Source: Bacteroidota bacterium
GTDB taxonomy: Bacteria > Bacteroidota > Bacteroidia > Bacteroidales > VadinHA17
Direction: 5' to 3'
NCBI GenBank assembly: GCA_016718875.1
Contig: JADKBL010000022.1
Span: 1-44,442, forward strand
Length of the DNA stretch: 44,442 bases
The notes under the pieces were generated by a model. It worked only from the letters and a program-made list of their open reading frames with translations, was not told the origin of the DNA and made no database searches. Positions 26,106 to 35,381 of the stretch are shown one piece after another (positions within the stretch are counted from its first letter, which is position 1; each line of letters starts with the position of its first letter). The translations under genes and the position numbers were made by a program.

Positions 26106-28346
26106 CGCCCAATCCACCAATATGCCAACATTCGTTCCTGCCGGTTCAATCCTCAGGTTTCCCGATACATTTTTTGCTTTGTAAACAGAAAAAGGGTATT
26201 CAGTATCCTTTTCAACCATCTGCTGATCAGCCGCTACCATCATCTGATTTTTTATACCTGAAAGTACGATCTTCCGAGGTGCAATAGTTGCAATCAGATC
26301 GGGGATATCAAAAGCGGTAAGAGCTCCTCCGACTCCCCATGTGAAATCCACCTCATATGGATGCCAGTAACCACCACCCTCCCTCACTGTAAATCCTATT
26401 CTGTAATCGCGGTTCATTGCAACTGACCTGTATGAAGCAGGGGAGCCAAGTAATACAAGACTGCTTATGTTCTTATTAAATGAAGCAGCGTAAATAAGTG
26501 GAATGCATAAATCATCAATACCCACTGCACCTATTCTTGCAGGATCGATTTGCGGATGACGGCTGAGTACATCAGCCAAGCGGTTTATATTGGAAGCACG
26601 AATACCGGGAATGCTGTTTCCTGAAAGAATTGCGGTGTAGCTGTCGGTATGCTCGCGCCCCGCTGTATTTTTTACTTCTCCTATACCCAGTGGATCAACT
26701 GCCGCAACAATATAGCCCTTCCTTACAAGCTTCTCAATCTCACCGCCGGGAGCAGAATCAGCAGATTTTCCTTTCGGATTGAGCCAGACTACCGCAGGAT
26801 GTTTTGGAGTATTATCGTCAGGGATAAACAGCAGAACAGGTATGGCATATTCATCACCTACCTCAATGGCATATTTGCCCATTGTATAACCGTTACGCTG
26901 ATATCTGCCATTTATAAAGAACTGATTATCAATGCTTGCAGGATCCTTATATCCAGACAACTGTAAGGCGTTGGCTTTTACTATGTCCAGGTGATCCTTC
27001 CTGTTAGTCCTTGAATCCTCAATTGAAGCAATCTGTTTTTCAGCAATCCTTTTATTAACATCAAAGATCATCTCTCCGCCAAGATAGGGTGCAATATATC
27101 CTGTTGGTGTCACATTGAGCTGCTCCCTGGGGAATACTGCAGCTTCCACCTCTGCAGGATCGCCCTTCACATTGAGATGCTTCATGAAAAAAGTATACAT
27201 CGCAAGTCTGATTTTTGGAGTCAGCCAGTGTTTCGAATCCTCTTCAAGAAAGACAAGATTATCACTTCCGTTGAGTGCTCCGTAGGCCTTTTTGGCTTCC
27301 GCATATGATTCCCTTGCACCCTGAAGGCACAGGTACTCGTCGCGTGACACAAAGACCATCATTGTAGGTTTTGGCGCACGGAGTTCTATTAGATCATCAA
27401 CAGTTATCCCAAGCAGGGCGCTGTGATACAGTATTGCCTCAGCATCGGAAGCAGCCTTGGTTTCAAGAAGCCTTTTATTTGCATTTGCCCAGCTGCAGGG
27501 TATCGATGCCTTAACCCTGTCGTCAAGTGCAGCAACATAATTTGTGACGGTTCCGCCGCCTGACCATCCGGTCATACCTATTCTTTCCGGATCAACATCC
27601 TTTCGTGAAACCAGGTAATCGATAGCCCTTATGCCGTCCCATATAAAATATTTTGCACATGAATATCCTGACAGGAACGCATAGTTGCCGAAATAGTTAT
27701 GCTCCACAACCGAGTAACCTACTGATGAAAAATTCACTTTCGGATCATAATTCTGGACATGTTCCCCCTGTCCGGGCGGATCAATAGCAAAAACCATCAT
27801 TCCCTTCATAACAAGGTTGTAGTTTATTACCTGATAGAGCTCATTCCTGAATGACTCCTGGTTATGACCAATTACATTAAGGATGGCCGGAACTTTTCCT
27901 TTTACCTTTTCCGGCACATACAGGCATCCTGTAACATAAAACCCGGGAAATGACTCAAATACGATCTTTTCTATCCTGAATCCATCTTTTTTTATCACCC
28001 CTGTTACTTTTGGATTCAATGGAGTCTTTTCGGGAAAAGGGCCGATTATTTCTGCGAGTTTCTCCTTAACAAGAATCTGTCTGTTTTTCCAGTCAGCCTC
28101 CGTAGTAATTGCTGCAACTTCACGGTTCCGCTTATCATAGAGGGAAACAGCCTCTTTTGTGAGCAGGTCGAGAAGCATGTCGCCCGGATTATTCCATTTC
28201 ACCCATTGCTGAAAGACATCAAGATTTTCAGCATCGGGCTTAAGGAGAGCAACAGCATTCATAACAGTATCTTTCTTCTGTCCGGACACAATTGCATTAA
28301 AAGCCAGAATGAATATTATCAGGACTATCAATTGCTTCTTTAGCAT
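26088..28346 (-). CDS. Tandem alpha/beta-hydrolase (acetyl-xylan-esterase-like), second domain degenerate
   Basis: A 752-residue secreted protein from ATG at 28346 (signal MLKKQLIVLIIFILAFNAIVSG). The frame extends 21 codons upstream through a dispersed repeat, so that start is rejected. Domain one (about 115-395) is a complete alpha/beta hydrolase: oxyanion-side VIGHNQESF, IDPPGQGEH, nucleophile Ser262 in GMTGWSGGGTV, Asp336 in VSRDEYL and His373 in EDSKHWL. Domain two (about 480-750) repeats the fold (VWLNPKGKSADSAPGG, VAAVDPLGIGEV). At its elbow it reads GAVGIDDLCIPL, with Asp in place of the nucleophile Ser, so it is probably not catalytic. It resembles carbohydrate esterases of the acetyl-xylan-esterase type, fitting removal of acyl groups from the glycan. 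Confidence 0.8.
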   Translation of the reverse strand: MLKKQLIVLIIFILAFNAIVSGQKKDTVMNAVALLKPDAENLDVFQQWVKWNNPGDMLLDLLTKEAVSLYDKRNREVAAITTEADWKNRQILVKEKLAEIIGPFPEKTPLNPKVTGVIKKDGFRIEKIVFESFPGFYVTGCLYVPEKVKGKVPAILNVIGHNQESFRNELYQVINYNLVMKGMMVFAIDPPGQGEHVQNYDPKVNFSSVGYSVVEHNYFGNYAFLSGYSCAKYFIWDGIRAIDYLVSRKDVDPERIGMTGWSGGGTVTNYVAALDDRVKASIPCSWANANKRLLETKAASDAEAILYHSALLGITVDDLIELRAPKPTMMVFVSRDEYLCLQGARESYAEAKKAYGALNGSDNLVFLEEDSKHWLTPKIRLAMYTFFMKHLNVKGDPAEVEAAVFPREQLNVTPTGYIAPYLGGEMIFDVNKRIAEKQIASIEDSRTNRKDHLDIVKANALQLSGYKDPASIDNQFFINGRYQRNGYTMGKYAIEVGDEYAIPVLLFIPDDNTPKHPAVVWLNPKGKSADSAPGGEIEKLVRKGYIVAAVDPLGIGEVKNTAGREHTDSYTAILSGNSIPGIRASNINRLADVLSRHPQIDPARIGAVGIDDLCIPLIYAASFNKNISSLVLLGSPASYRSVAMNRDYRIGFTVREGGGYWHPYEVDFTWGVGGALTAFDIPDLIATIAPRKIVLSGIKNQMMVAADQQMVEKDTEYPFSVYKAKNVSGNLRIEPAGTNVGILVDWALSGNR

Positions 28347-28380
28347 AACATTAATATTATTTTTTTTATTCAGCTCCGAT

Positions 28381-28415
28381 TTTTTTGCCACCAAGGCGCT
28401 AAGGCACAAAGGAGG
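28381..28415. repeat. Dispersed 'AAGGC-CAAAGG' intergenic repeat
   Basis: The segment reads TTTTTTGCCACCAAGGCG then CTAAGGCACAAAGGAGG, with quasi-periodic AAGGC/AAAGG blocks. It fills the gap between the tandem hydrolase and the amidohydrolase gene. I recognise this type of sequence as one that recurs in intergenic regions of many environmental bacterial genomes; its role is unknown. Confidence 0.6.
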
Positions 28416-28419
28416 ATTT

Positions 28420-29241
28420 TCAGATGCTTATAATTCTTCTTGCATTGCCAGACCTTAGAAGCTCTTTTGTTGCCTCATCAGCTTCAGAGTCATTCATATA
28501 TTCAATCCTCAACCGGCCCGAGAGATAATCAAGAATAGGAGCATGTGTTCCGAAGGCAAACTTTTCCTTACCGAATTTCTTAATAAGATCAGGCAGGTCA
28601 GACATAGACCTTCCTGATGTATCAAACAGGATGTCAGCCTTTTTTAAAAGTTCAAGCTCTTCATCATTCACTCTTAACCCGTTTGCAACATTAACAATTA
28701 TGAATTTTGCATCCGGAACCTCTCTTATTATTGGAATGACATTCTTTAACTGCCATTCCTTAAGTATTATATCTGATTTTTCGCCCGGAACAAATACCGG
28801 AATATCCATCCATGAACGCTGCCGGCTGTCGACCATCCTGATATCAATTGCAACAGGCAATCCTCTGTTGCGAGCAGCTTTCACAAGTTCAATAAACGAA
28901 GGATCTGTTACCTCATAATCGTGATACTGAGGAAATACCCTGATACCTTTCATACCCAGTTCCGAGACACATATTTCAAGATCTTCCCTCCATCCGGCAT
29001 AAATAGGATTGATTATGGCAAACGGAATGAATCTTCCCCTGAAATTATTGTCTGACTGCAGCTCATCATAAAGTTCTTCATTTGCTGACTGGGTATTTTT
29101 ATAGAATACTCCGTTAAGGTTACTGACAACCGAAATGTCAACGGAGTATTTGTCCATCCTGTCAAGAAGTTTTGCGCAGGTGTTGTACTGAAGCTGTTTA
29201 AAGGGCCAGTGTCCCACATATGTATTGATATCAAGCAACAT
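28420..29241 (-). CDS. Amidohydrolase-2-like TIM-barrel protein, cytoplasmic
   Basis: A 273-residue protein starting MLLDINTYVGHWPFKQLQYN, with no signal peptide. The barrel pattern (FIPFAIINPIYAGWREDLE, GMKGIRVFPQYHDYE, FAFGTHAPILDY) fits the amidohydrolase-2 group. The usual N-terminal metal-binding His-x-His is replaced by DINTYVGHWP, and the end reads FGTHAP rather than FGTD. It may lack the canonical metal site or belong to a divergent subgroup. Its ATG overlaps the end of the upstream paralogue by 11 bp, so the two are translationally coupled and probably partners. Confidence 0.7.
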   Translation of the reverse strand: MLLDINTYVGHWPFKQLQYNTCAKLLDRMDKYSVDISVVSNLNGVFYKNTQSANEELYDELQSDNNFRGRFIPFAIINPIYAGWREDLEICVSELGMKGIRVFPQYHDYEVTDPSFIELVKAARNRGLPVAIDIRMVDSRQRSWMDIPVFVPGEKSDIILKEWQLKNVIPIIREVPDAKFIIVNVANGLRVNDEELELLKKADILFDTSGRSMSDLPDLIKKFGKEKFAFGTHAPILDYLSGRLRIEYMNDSEADEATKELLRSGNARRIISI

Positions 29242-30163
29242 TGTAACCTCCTTTCTTCAGTACATTTACATAGTTGTCGAAGAATATTTTCTTTTTCTGC
29301 TCATCAGTGGCTTTAGAGGATAGAACCCTTCCGACTCCGTGAATATAAGCTCCGTCTGTACCGAAAAAGATCCTGTCTTCACCGAGATGCTTTATTGCAA
29401 AATCAACAATATTCTCTTCATTGTTGCTGCCGCCGGTGTCGACATAAATATTCGGACACTGCTTAAGCATCTTGCACTGATACTCCCAGTCACCGCCGCC
29501 GCCGATATGGGCAAAATGAAAAATAGTATGTGGGTATTTACGTGCAGATTCCACCATATCTTCAGCCAGTGTAGTATTCGGGAACCTCCCTACATCATAT
29601 TTCATGCGATAACCACCCATCCCAAGCTGAGTAAAGGTGTGCATGTACACAATCATTTTCAGCTCAGTAAGCTTCTCAATTACAGGATAATAAACAGGAT
29701 CATTGATTTTAACCTGCGTATAACCCTTGTAGCCAATAAGGCCATTATCGACACAACGTTTAATCTCTTCTATCGATTCCTTTTTATATATCGGATTGAG
29801 GGTAAAGAATCCGATAAACCTGTCAGGGTACTTTTTTACAGCTTCAATAACAACATCATTGTTTTTTCTTACCTCATCAGGTCCCTCGGCTTCCTTCCCT
29901 GAAAAATTGGTAACAGGATTTGATATCTGCATTTTTTCAATCCCCAGCCTGTCAGCTATCTCAATTTGCTTTTCCAGGTCATCTGAAGGATGCTGATGAG
30001 CATCGATCTTCCGGTATTTCATCACATCCTTCATAATATCATATGATACTATCTGCTTTTCCTGAGAAGTCGAACATCCGGTCATTTTACCGGCCAATAT
30101 GATCCCTGTCGCTGAGAGTGAAGTATTTGCAATAAACCTTCTCCGATCGATCTTCATTGACAT
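29231..30163 (-). CDS. Exported amidohydrolase-2 family protein (Tat lipoprotein)
   Basis: A 310-residue protein. The N-terminus DRRRFIANTSLSATGIILAG followed by KMTGC (Cys30) is a twin-arginine signal with lipobox. The metal-binding KIDAHQHP (His56, His58), FIGFFTLNP, GLIGYKGYTQ, VYMHTF, FHFAHIGGGGD and RIFFGTDGAY are typical amidohydrolase-2 motifs, and the metal site looks complete. Such enzymes cleave C-N or C-C bonds in diverse small substrates; the substrate here is unknown. It is coupled to the following gene, which lacks the His-x-His. The pair could act on the same substrate on two sides of the inner membrane. Confidence 0.78.
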   Translation of the reverse strand: MSMKIDRRRFIANTSLSATGIILAGKMTGCSTSQEKQIVSYDIMKDVMKYRKIDAHQHPSDDLEKQIEIADRLGIEKMQISNPVTNFSGKEAEGPDEVRKNNDVVIEAVKKYPDRFIGFFTLNPIYKKESIEEIKRCVDNGLIGYKGYTQVKINDPVYYPVIEKLTELKMIVYMHTFTQLGMGGYRMKYDVGRFPNTTLAEDMVESARKYPHTIFHFAHIGGGGDWEYQCKMLKQCPNIYVDTGGSNNEENIVDFAIKHLGEDRIFFGTDGAYIHGVGRVLSSKATDEQKKKIFFDNYVNVLKKGGYNVA

Positions 30164-30184
30164 ATGAAATGATTTTAATCCGTG

Positions 30185-32337
30185 TTATTTCTTTATAAGC
30201 TTGTTTGCAGCAAGGACAAGGAACATAAAGTCAGTCTCCCCTCCTCCCATAACATATTCGGTCTGCTGCCACAGAAATGGCCAGTTATCCTTCAGTTCCG
30301 GCAGGTCAGGGCGTATGATTGCTGTACCTGAAACCACTCCACCGGGTATGTATGAAAGATCGGCACGACTTGTTCCATAAGCCTGCAAAATTGACTTAGC
30401 TCCCACACCTGATGAAAAAGAGGCCGGGTTCTCACCGGGATGACAGCCCAGAACATACTGCACAGAACTGAATATCCTGTCGGATTTGAAAACTCCGGGA
30501 AAACCAGTCAGAAGAAAATAATATCTCACTCCTGATGACTGAATGTTCCATCCATCGCCCCATACATCAGGTTTATAAGGGACTCCGAAAGGTGTTGAAG
30601 CGGCTTCCTTATCAAGCTGAACAGCATAATCTCTCACAGCTTTATCGATGGCTTTGCGGAATTCCTGATCGGTTATTTTATCATAAACCATCCCGACTGC
30701 CCATGCAGTGCGTGTAATGTTTGCAAGAAGGTAGACTGGTAAGCAGTCTTTGCTCCGTCAGGCAGATCGCGGCTGTAGACCAGATTATCTGTCTGGGCGC
30801 TGGCATCTCCCTGCAAACCATACTGTTTTCTTGTAGGACTGATCATACCATCATACAGGCGGCCAAGACCTTTGTATCCTCCAAGAATTGTGAGGACACC
30901 ATGTTCAATCTGTTGCAGAAAATCTGAAACTCCGTCAGGTTTGTGGATTGTAACTATTCTTGTATCCTGGTTAACTGTAGTGGCATCTAGATCAACATCA
31001 AACATCTCGTGCATCATAGCAAGACGCCAGGTTGTAACTGCCTGAGATTCTACCCTCAGATCAAAATCACCGGCATCATGCCAGCCCCCGCGGTCGAGAT
31101 GGGGAACATGATCGGGATACTTAAATTCAGTGAAAGTTTCAGGTCCCTGGGAATAACCGTCAAAATGAGTCAGGTTTGTGGGAGCCATTATCGCATCATC
31201 GAGATGGCAGAAGTCATGCCATACTCTTGATCCCTGCTCAATTCTCATATGACACATCTGAACGGGAAGGAAATACTCGAGTGTTGGCTGCCAGACATAC
31301 CTGTCATAAATATCCCTGTCGATTCTGAATATATTTGATAAAGCATTTCCGTACTTAATTAAATACATTCCCGGCTCTTTGAGTAAAGTGAAATCACATA
31401 CGGCATAATTATATTTCAGGAATTTTCCCCAATTAACAGGAACACCGGAAAAAGCACTTGTCTGTGAACCGTCGGCATTAATCCTGAAAATCTCTGCATT
31501 CCCTGAAACAGACAGTTTCTTGTCAAATTCAATAACTGCCTTTTTGGGTTCTTCCGGCAGATAACCAACCTGGCTGATATGAATAACCGGCTGATAGACA
31601 AAATCTTTGACTCTGTTGACTGTAATCTCCCATTCGATCACATTTTTTGTCTTGCCGGCCGGGACTGCTGTCCTGATTACAAACCATCCTGCTTTGCGCT
31701 CAATACGTCCGTCACCAAGCTGAAGCTCTCCGCTGAGAGCCTTAACTGTGAGTCGCTGGGCATCTGTTTCAGGGGCAACAGTAAGAACCTTGCCTGAAGC
31801 ATATGGAAGCAGTTCGGTTCCGGAAAGTGGCCCATAGGAATCAGTTGGGAAAATTCCGGTTTTGCCGTCCATGTTCCAGCTCTTGCCAAAAAGTATGGGA
31901 GGAAAGAGTTCAAGGTTGAACCATGCTTTTCCTTCCAGATCAGCAGGAAGCGGGCTGGCAAGATCTGCCGTGATAATAATTTTATTGTCGCTTGCTTTTA
32001 CCCTGACCGTATATTTAAATGTTATATCCGGGTAAGTTACTTCAGCCTCAATTGTTCCCGTGGCTTTGTCGATTTTCTTCAGGGCTTTTGCCGGAGGGGT
32101 TAAACCTACTCTGATATCTCCGTTTGCTGCCACACGCACGCCATTCTGAACTATTGTTACCCCGCTCTGATGACCCATGGGATAATAATCATCAAAAACC
32201 ATTACATCAAATCCCTGGCTTTCAAAATAACCCAGTTCATTTATAGTGAGCTTTTCCTGTCCGATGAGGTTAGTCATTGAGGACAGACACTGGAGCAAAA
32301 GGAAGAAGAGGAAAAAGAATAGAGGTTTTGTTTTCAT
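30185..32337 (-). pseudogene. GH9-type glycoside hydrolase, degraded third copy (copy C)
   Basis: The frame from 32337 encodes a signal peptide (MKTKPLFFFLFFLLLQCLSS), N-terminal beta domain, Ig-like domain (PVIHISQVGYLPEEPKKAVI) and the start of the catalytic barrel with RGGWHDAGDFDLRVESQ. Near 30725 the frame fails (it runs to a false stop at 30673) and continues in another frame as ANITRTAWAVGMVYDKITDQ to WQQTEYVMGGGETDFM and the stop at 30185. One extra base after TTCTT would reconnect the frames. Separately, between LPDGAKT and TAWAVG only about 13 residues remain, where copies A and B have about 110, so roughly 100 residues (several barrel helices) are gone. Catalytic Asp and Glu persist, but the barrel can hardly fold. 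Most likely a decaying paralogue. Confidence 0.8.
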
Positions 32338-32530
32338 GGTCAGAGCTTTAGATTTGAAAGAACGTTCAGTTATAAATTTAAGATAAATACTCCTTTAACT
32401 GTACGGAAATGATGAATTTAATATTTTTTAACGCTTGCCTTCCGGTTTTTACTATCAGACCAATACTCGGCAAAGAAAAATTATGTAAATTTCTTTCAGA
32501 TCTTTTTCGTTACCTGTAATCCTGATTAAT
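32338..32530. promoter_or_regulatory. Divergent control region between GH9 copies
   Basis: This 193-bp A/T-rich gap separates the long minus-strand run from the plus-strand GH9 gene. Candidate -7 boxes matching TAnnTTTG in 7 of 8 positions are TAAATTTA (minus strand, 32373-32380) and TAAATTTC (plus strand, 32486-32493). I see no convincing -33 element or operator, so both promoter calls are weak. Confidence 0.35.
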
Positions 32531-35236
32531 ATGAAAAAACTGCTTATTTCCTTTCTGATAGTAATTGTGGTCTCATGCCGGCCGGGCAAAGAAACCATTG
32601 AAGAGAACCTGTTAACTTTCAAACAGTTTCCGCTGGAGGTGCCTGAACAAAACTCACTCATGGCTGAATGGGCTAAGAAATCTGTGTCTGACACAAAGCT
32701 GATAGATGATATGGAAACCGAAGCCGGATGGAATGTTACAGGCATCGGTGAAATGACCTATACTAATGAACGGTCGAAGGACGGGAAAAAATCGCTCCGT
32801 TTCCGCACCTCTCTTCGAGACGAGGAACACTACAGGAAGAACAGGACAGAATGGGGATCTCTTTCGGGCACACAGGGAGGAAACGCCTCTGTTAAGCTGG
32901 ATTTCAGCGAGCCACAGGATTGGTCGGATTATAACAGAATTTCATTCTGGGTTTATGTCCATCCTGCTGATATGATGACTTATTGCCTCTACCTCCATAT
33001 TGAAAATGAAGGGACAATTTATAACGCCACAACTCCACGCCGCGACCACTTCATCCAGGATCTTAAGCCGGGTGAATGGAACAATGTGCTTTTTGAGATA
33101 CCACATCTCAGGAGGGACAGGATCACGGAATTCGAGATCAACCAGATGCTCATTGGACATAATCCTGAAGAAAACGGTATTGTAACATATGACTTTGACA
33201 AGCTGGAGCTTCAGAAAGTTGAGACTGACCAGTTTGAGGGATGGAATGTTACCCCGGGTAAAATATCTTTCAGTCATATCGGATATCGGCCCGGAGATCA
33301 GAAGATTGCTATGGCAGGAAATGGAGCAGGGAATACTTTTAAAATCACTGACTTAAGTGGCATAACTGTATATTCAGGGAAGATAAGAACAGTCAATACG
33401 ATCAACGGAGAATTTAAACAGATTGACTTTTCAGACTTTAATAAAAGCGGATCATATCAGATCAGTACCGGTGATATTGAATCAGGAACATTCCTTATAG
33501 ATGAAAATGTCTGGCTGCAGCCTGTTTTCAAAGCAATGAATTTCTTCTTTTGCGAGAGGTGCGGTTACGATGTACCCGGTATTCATCACGTATGCCACAT
33601 GGACTGGCAGGGATTCAAGGGTGAGGAAAAGAAAATAATAAACGGAGGATGGCATGATGCCGGTGATCTTTCTCAGGGATCATGGAGAACAGCTATGGCT
33701 TCATTAGCTATGATGAATAACCTTGAATATATTGAAAAGAGAGCAGAACTCAGTGACCTTGCAACACGCATCCGCGATGAAGTTGCCTGGGGTCTGGAAT
33801 ACCTCCTTAAAACAAGGTTTGGTGACGGTTATCATATGAGTTTCAGCGTAATGAGAATCTATACCGACAACAAAATAGGTACTATAGATGATGTGGTATC
33901 TCCTGCCAAAAATGTACCATGGGAGAACTTTCTGGCTGCTGCAGTACAATGCAAAGCTGCAACAATGCTTGAAAAATCACATCCCGATCTGGCTTCGCGC
34001 TCACGCACAGCAGCGATAGAAGACTGGCAGGCAGCATTTGAATCAAAGAATAAATGGGATCAGGCAGACTACAGGGAAGCATCCTGGGGTGTAACTTCTT
34101 CAATTCTTCTGGCAAAGATGACCGGTGATGAGAAGTACCTTGATAAGGCTGTTATGTTTGGTCGACTTCTCATAAGTTGCCAGGAACAGTCATTCCTCGA
34201 TGGAATACCCGTTACAGGATATTTCTATGAAAACACAGCAAGGGAGAAAGTGATACACAACCTACATGCTGCTTTCGAGGAGGCCCCTCTCATTGCCCTT
34301 TCATTACTCTGCAAAGAGTTCCCCAATCATAAGGAATGGATTGAATGGTACAGTGCTGCAGTTCTTCACAGTGAGTATTTTATGAAACGTGGCAGCCAGA
34401 TAGCCGCTCCTTATAATAACCTTCCAAATTCAGTCTGGAAAAAGTCTGACATACTTGCGGAACAGGACTCCGCTGTGCGTGATGATATGTTACGCCAGTA
34501 CAATGACGGCACTCAACTTGACGAAAACTATGCACTCCGTACATTCCCTATTTATCGTGACGGATTATTCCATGGTAATACTAACATCCATATGTCTTCT
34601 TCCTGGGCCCTTGCAGAAGCTTCCCGACTAAGGAACGACAAGGAGGGAATGCAGCTTGTGGGAAAACAGTTGGAATGGGTATTGGGAGCCAATCCCTTCG
34701 GACAGAGTCTGATGTATGGAGTTGGTTATGGCTTTGCCCCCCATTTTGCATACTGTCTGAAAGATATAGTCGGGTCACTCCCTGTAGGGATGGATTGTAT
34801 GAGCGGAGATATGCCTCACTGGTGCGCCACAAATACAGCAACCAGCAAGGAGATTTGGGTTGAACCGGTTAACAGGTTCCTTGGTGCGGCTGCAATTTAT
34901 GCCAACGATGGAAAAACCATTGAGGCCGCAGATGAACCAGTTAGAGAGGCTGCAATAAAGACAGAAGTATCAACTGCCCCTGACGGATCAGTAAATCTCA
35001 AAGTGATAGTTACAGGCACAGGCAGGCATGTTATCGGATTAAAGATATTTAATGCAACTACAAACCATGACAGTCAGCAGTTTGAACTATCAGGAAACAG
35101 TACCGCCGAAACTATTTTCAAACTTAATGTTAATGACAAAAACAAGCCATGGATAGCTGTTGTAACTATTGATAACGATCCTCTTACAAGGAAAGAGGTT
35201 ACCGGATCATTTGTGGAAGCGTCATTTGGAAAATAG
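32531..35236 (+). CDS. GH9-type glycoside hydrolase lipoprotein with N-terminal carbohydrate-binding-like domain
   Basis: A 901-residue lipoprotein (MKKLLISFLIVIVVSC, Cys16). Residues about 55-230 (LIDDMETEAGWNV, NRISFWVYVHP, LKPGEWNNVLFEIPHL) look like a jelly-roll carbohydrate-binding module. Residues 238-325 are an Ig-like domain (KISFSHIGYRPGDQKIAM), and 330-805 a GH9-type barrel with NGGWHDAGDLSQGSW (Asp376/Asp379). LEWVLGANPFGQSLMYGVG and TSKEIWVEPVNRFLGAAAIY near the end supply candidate acid Glu residues. A C-terminal beta domain (about 815-901) follows. It is clearly more distant from copies A-C than they are from each other. It faces the divergent minus-strand operon. Confidence 0.8.
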   Translation: MKKLLISFLIVIVVSCRPGKETIEENLLTFKQFPLEVPEQNSLMAEWAKKSVSDTKLIDDMETEAGWNVTGIGEMTYTNERSKDGKKSLRFRTSLRDEEHYRKNRTEWGSLSGTQGGNASVKLDFSEPQDWSDYNRISFWVYVHPADMMTYCLYLHIENEGTIYNATTPRRDHFIQDLKPGEWNNVLFEIPHLRRDRITEFEINQMLIGHNPEENGIVTYDFDKLELQKVETDQFEGWNVTPGKISFSHIGYRPGDQKIAMAGNGAGNTFKITDLSGITVYSGKIRTVNTINGEFKQIDFSDFNKSGSYQISTGDIESGTFLIDENVWLQPVFKAMNFFFCERCGYDVPGIHHVCHMDWQGFKGEEKKIINGGWHDAGDLSQGSWRTAMASLAMMNNLEYIEKRAELSDLATRIRDEVAWGLEYLLKTRFGDGYHMSFSVMRIYTDNKIGTIDDVVSPAKNVPWENFLAAAVQCKAATMLEKSHPDLASRSRTAAIEDWQAAFESKNKWDQADYREASWGVTSSILLAKMTGDEKYLDKAVMFGRLLISCQEQSFLDGIPVTGYFYENTAREKVIHNLHAAFEEAPLIALSLLCKEFPNHKEWIEWYSAAVLHSEYFMKRGSQIAAPYNNLPNSVWKKSDILAEQDSAVRDDMLRQYNDGTQLDENYALRTFPIYRDGLFHGNTNIHMSSSWALAEASRLRNDKEGMQLVGKQLEWVLGANPFGQSLMYGVGYGFAPHFAYCLKDIVGSLPVGMDCMSGDMPHWCATNTATSKEIWVEPVNRFLGAAAIYANDGKTIEAADEPVREAAIKTEVSTAPDGSVNLKVIVTGTGRHVIGLKIFNATTNHDSQQFELSGNSTAETIFKLNVNDKNKPWIAVVTIDNDPLTRKEVTGSFVEASFGK

Positions 35237-35381
35237 TAACGACTTTACTGTTAAATAATTAACAGCAATATATCGACATAAATTATTCTAACACTTAAAT
35301 GATTCAAAAATCTTTAATCTATGAAAAAGGATTTTTACCTGTTACCCGGAAAATATTATATTTCCTCAACTGGTCCTTCCG

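Noticed and set aside
26023..26112. Upstream extension of GH9 copy B to 26112
   Set aside because: The extra 30 residues are encoded by the heptamer array and overlap the neighbouring gene's end. ATG 26022 starts a proper lipoprotein signal.
29339..29902. 187-codon plus-strand frame antisense to the exported amidohydrolase
   Set aside because: The opposite strand has clear amidohydrolase motifs and a Tat signal. The antisense product is Ile/Phe/Asn-rich without recognisable domains.
11182..32337. Reading the long run as a classic Sus-type polysaccharide utilisation locus
   Set aside because: I found no SusC-like TonB receptor or SusD-like lipoprotein in this region. The only TonB receptor in the window is the thiamine-linked one at 358-2766.
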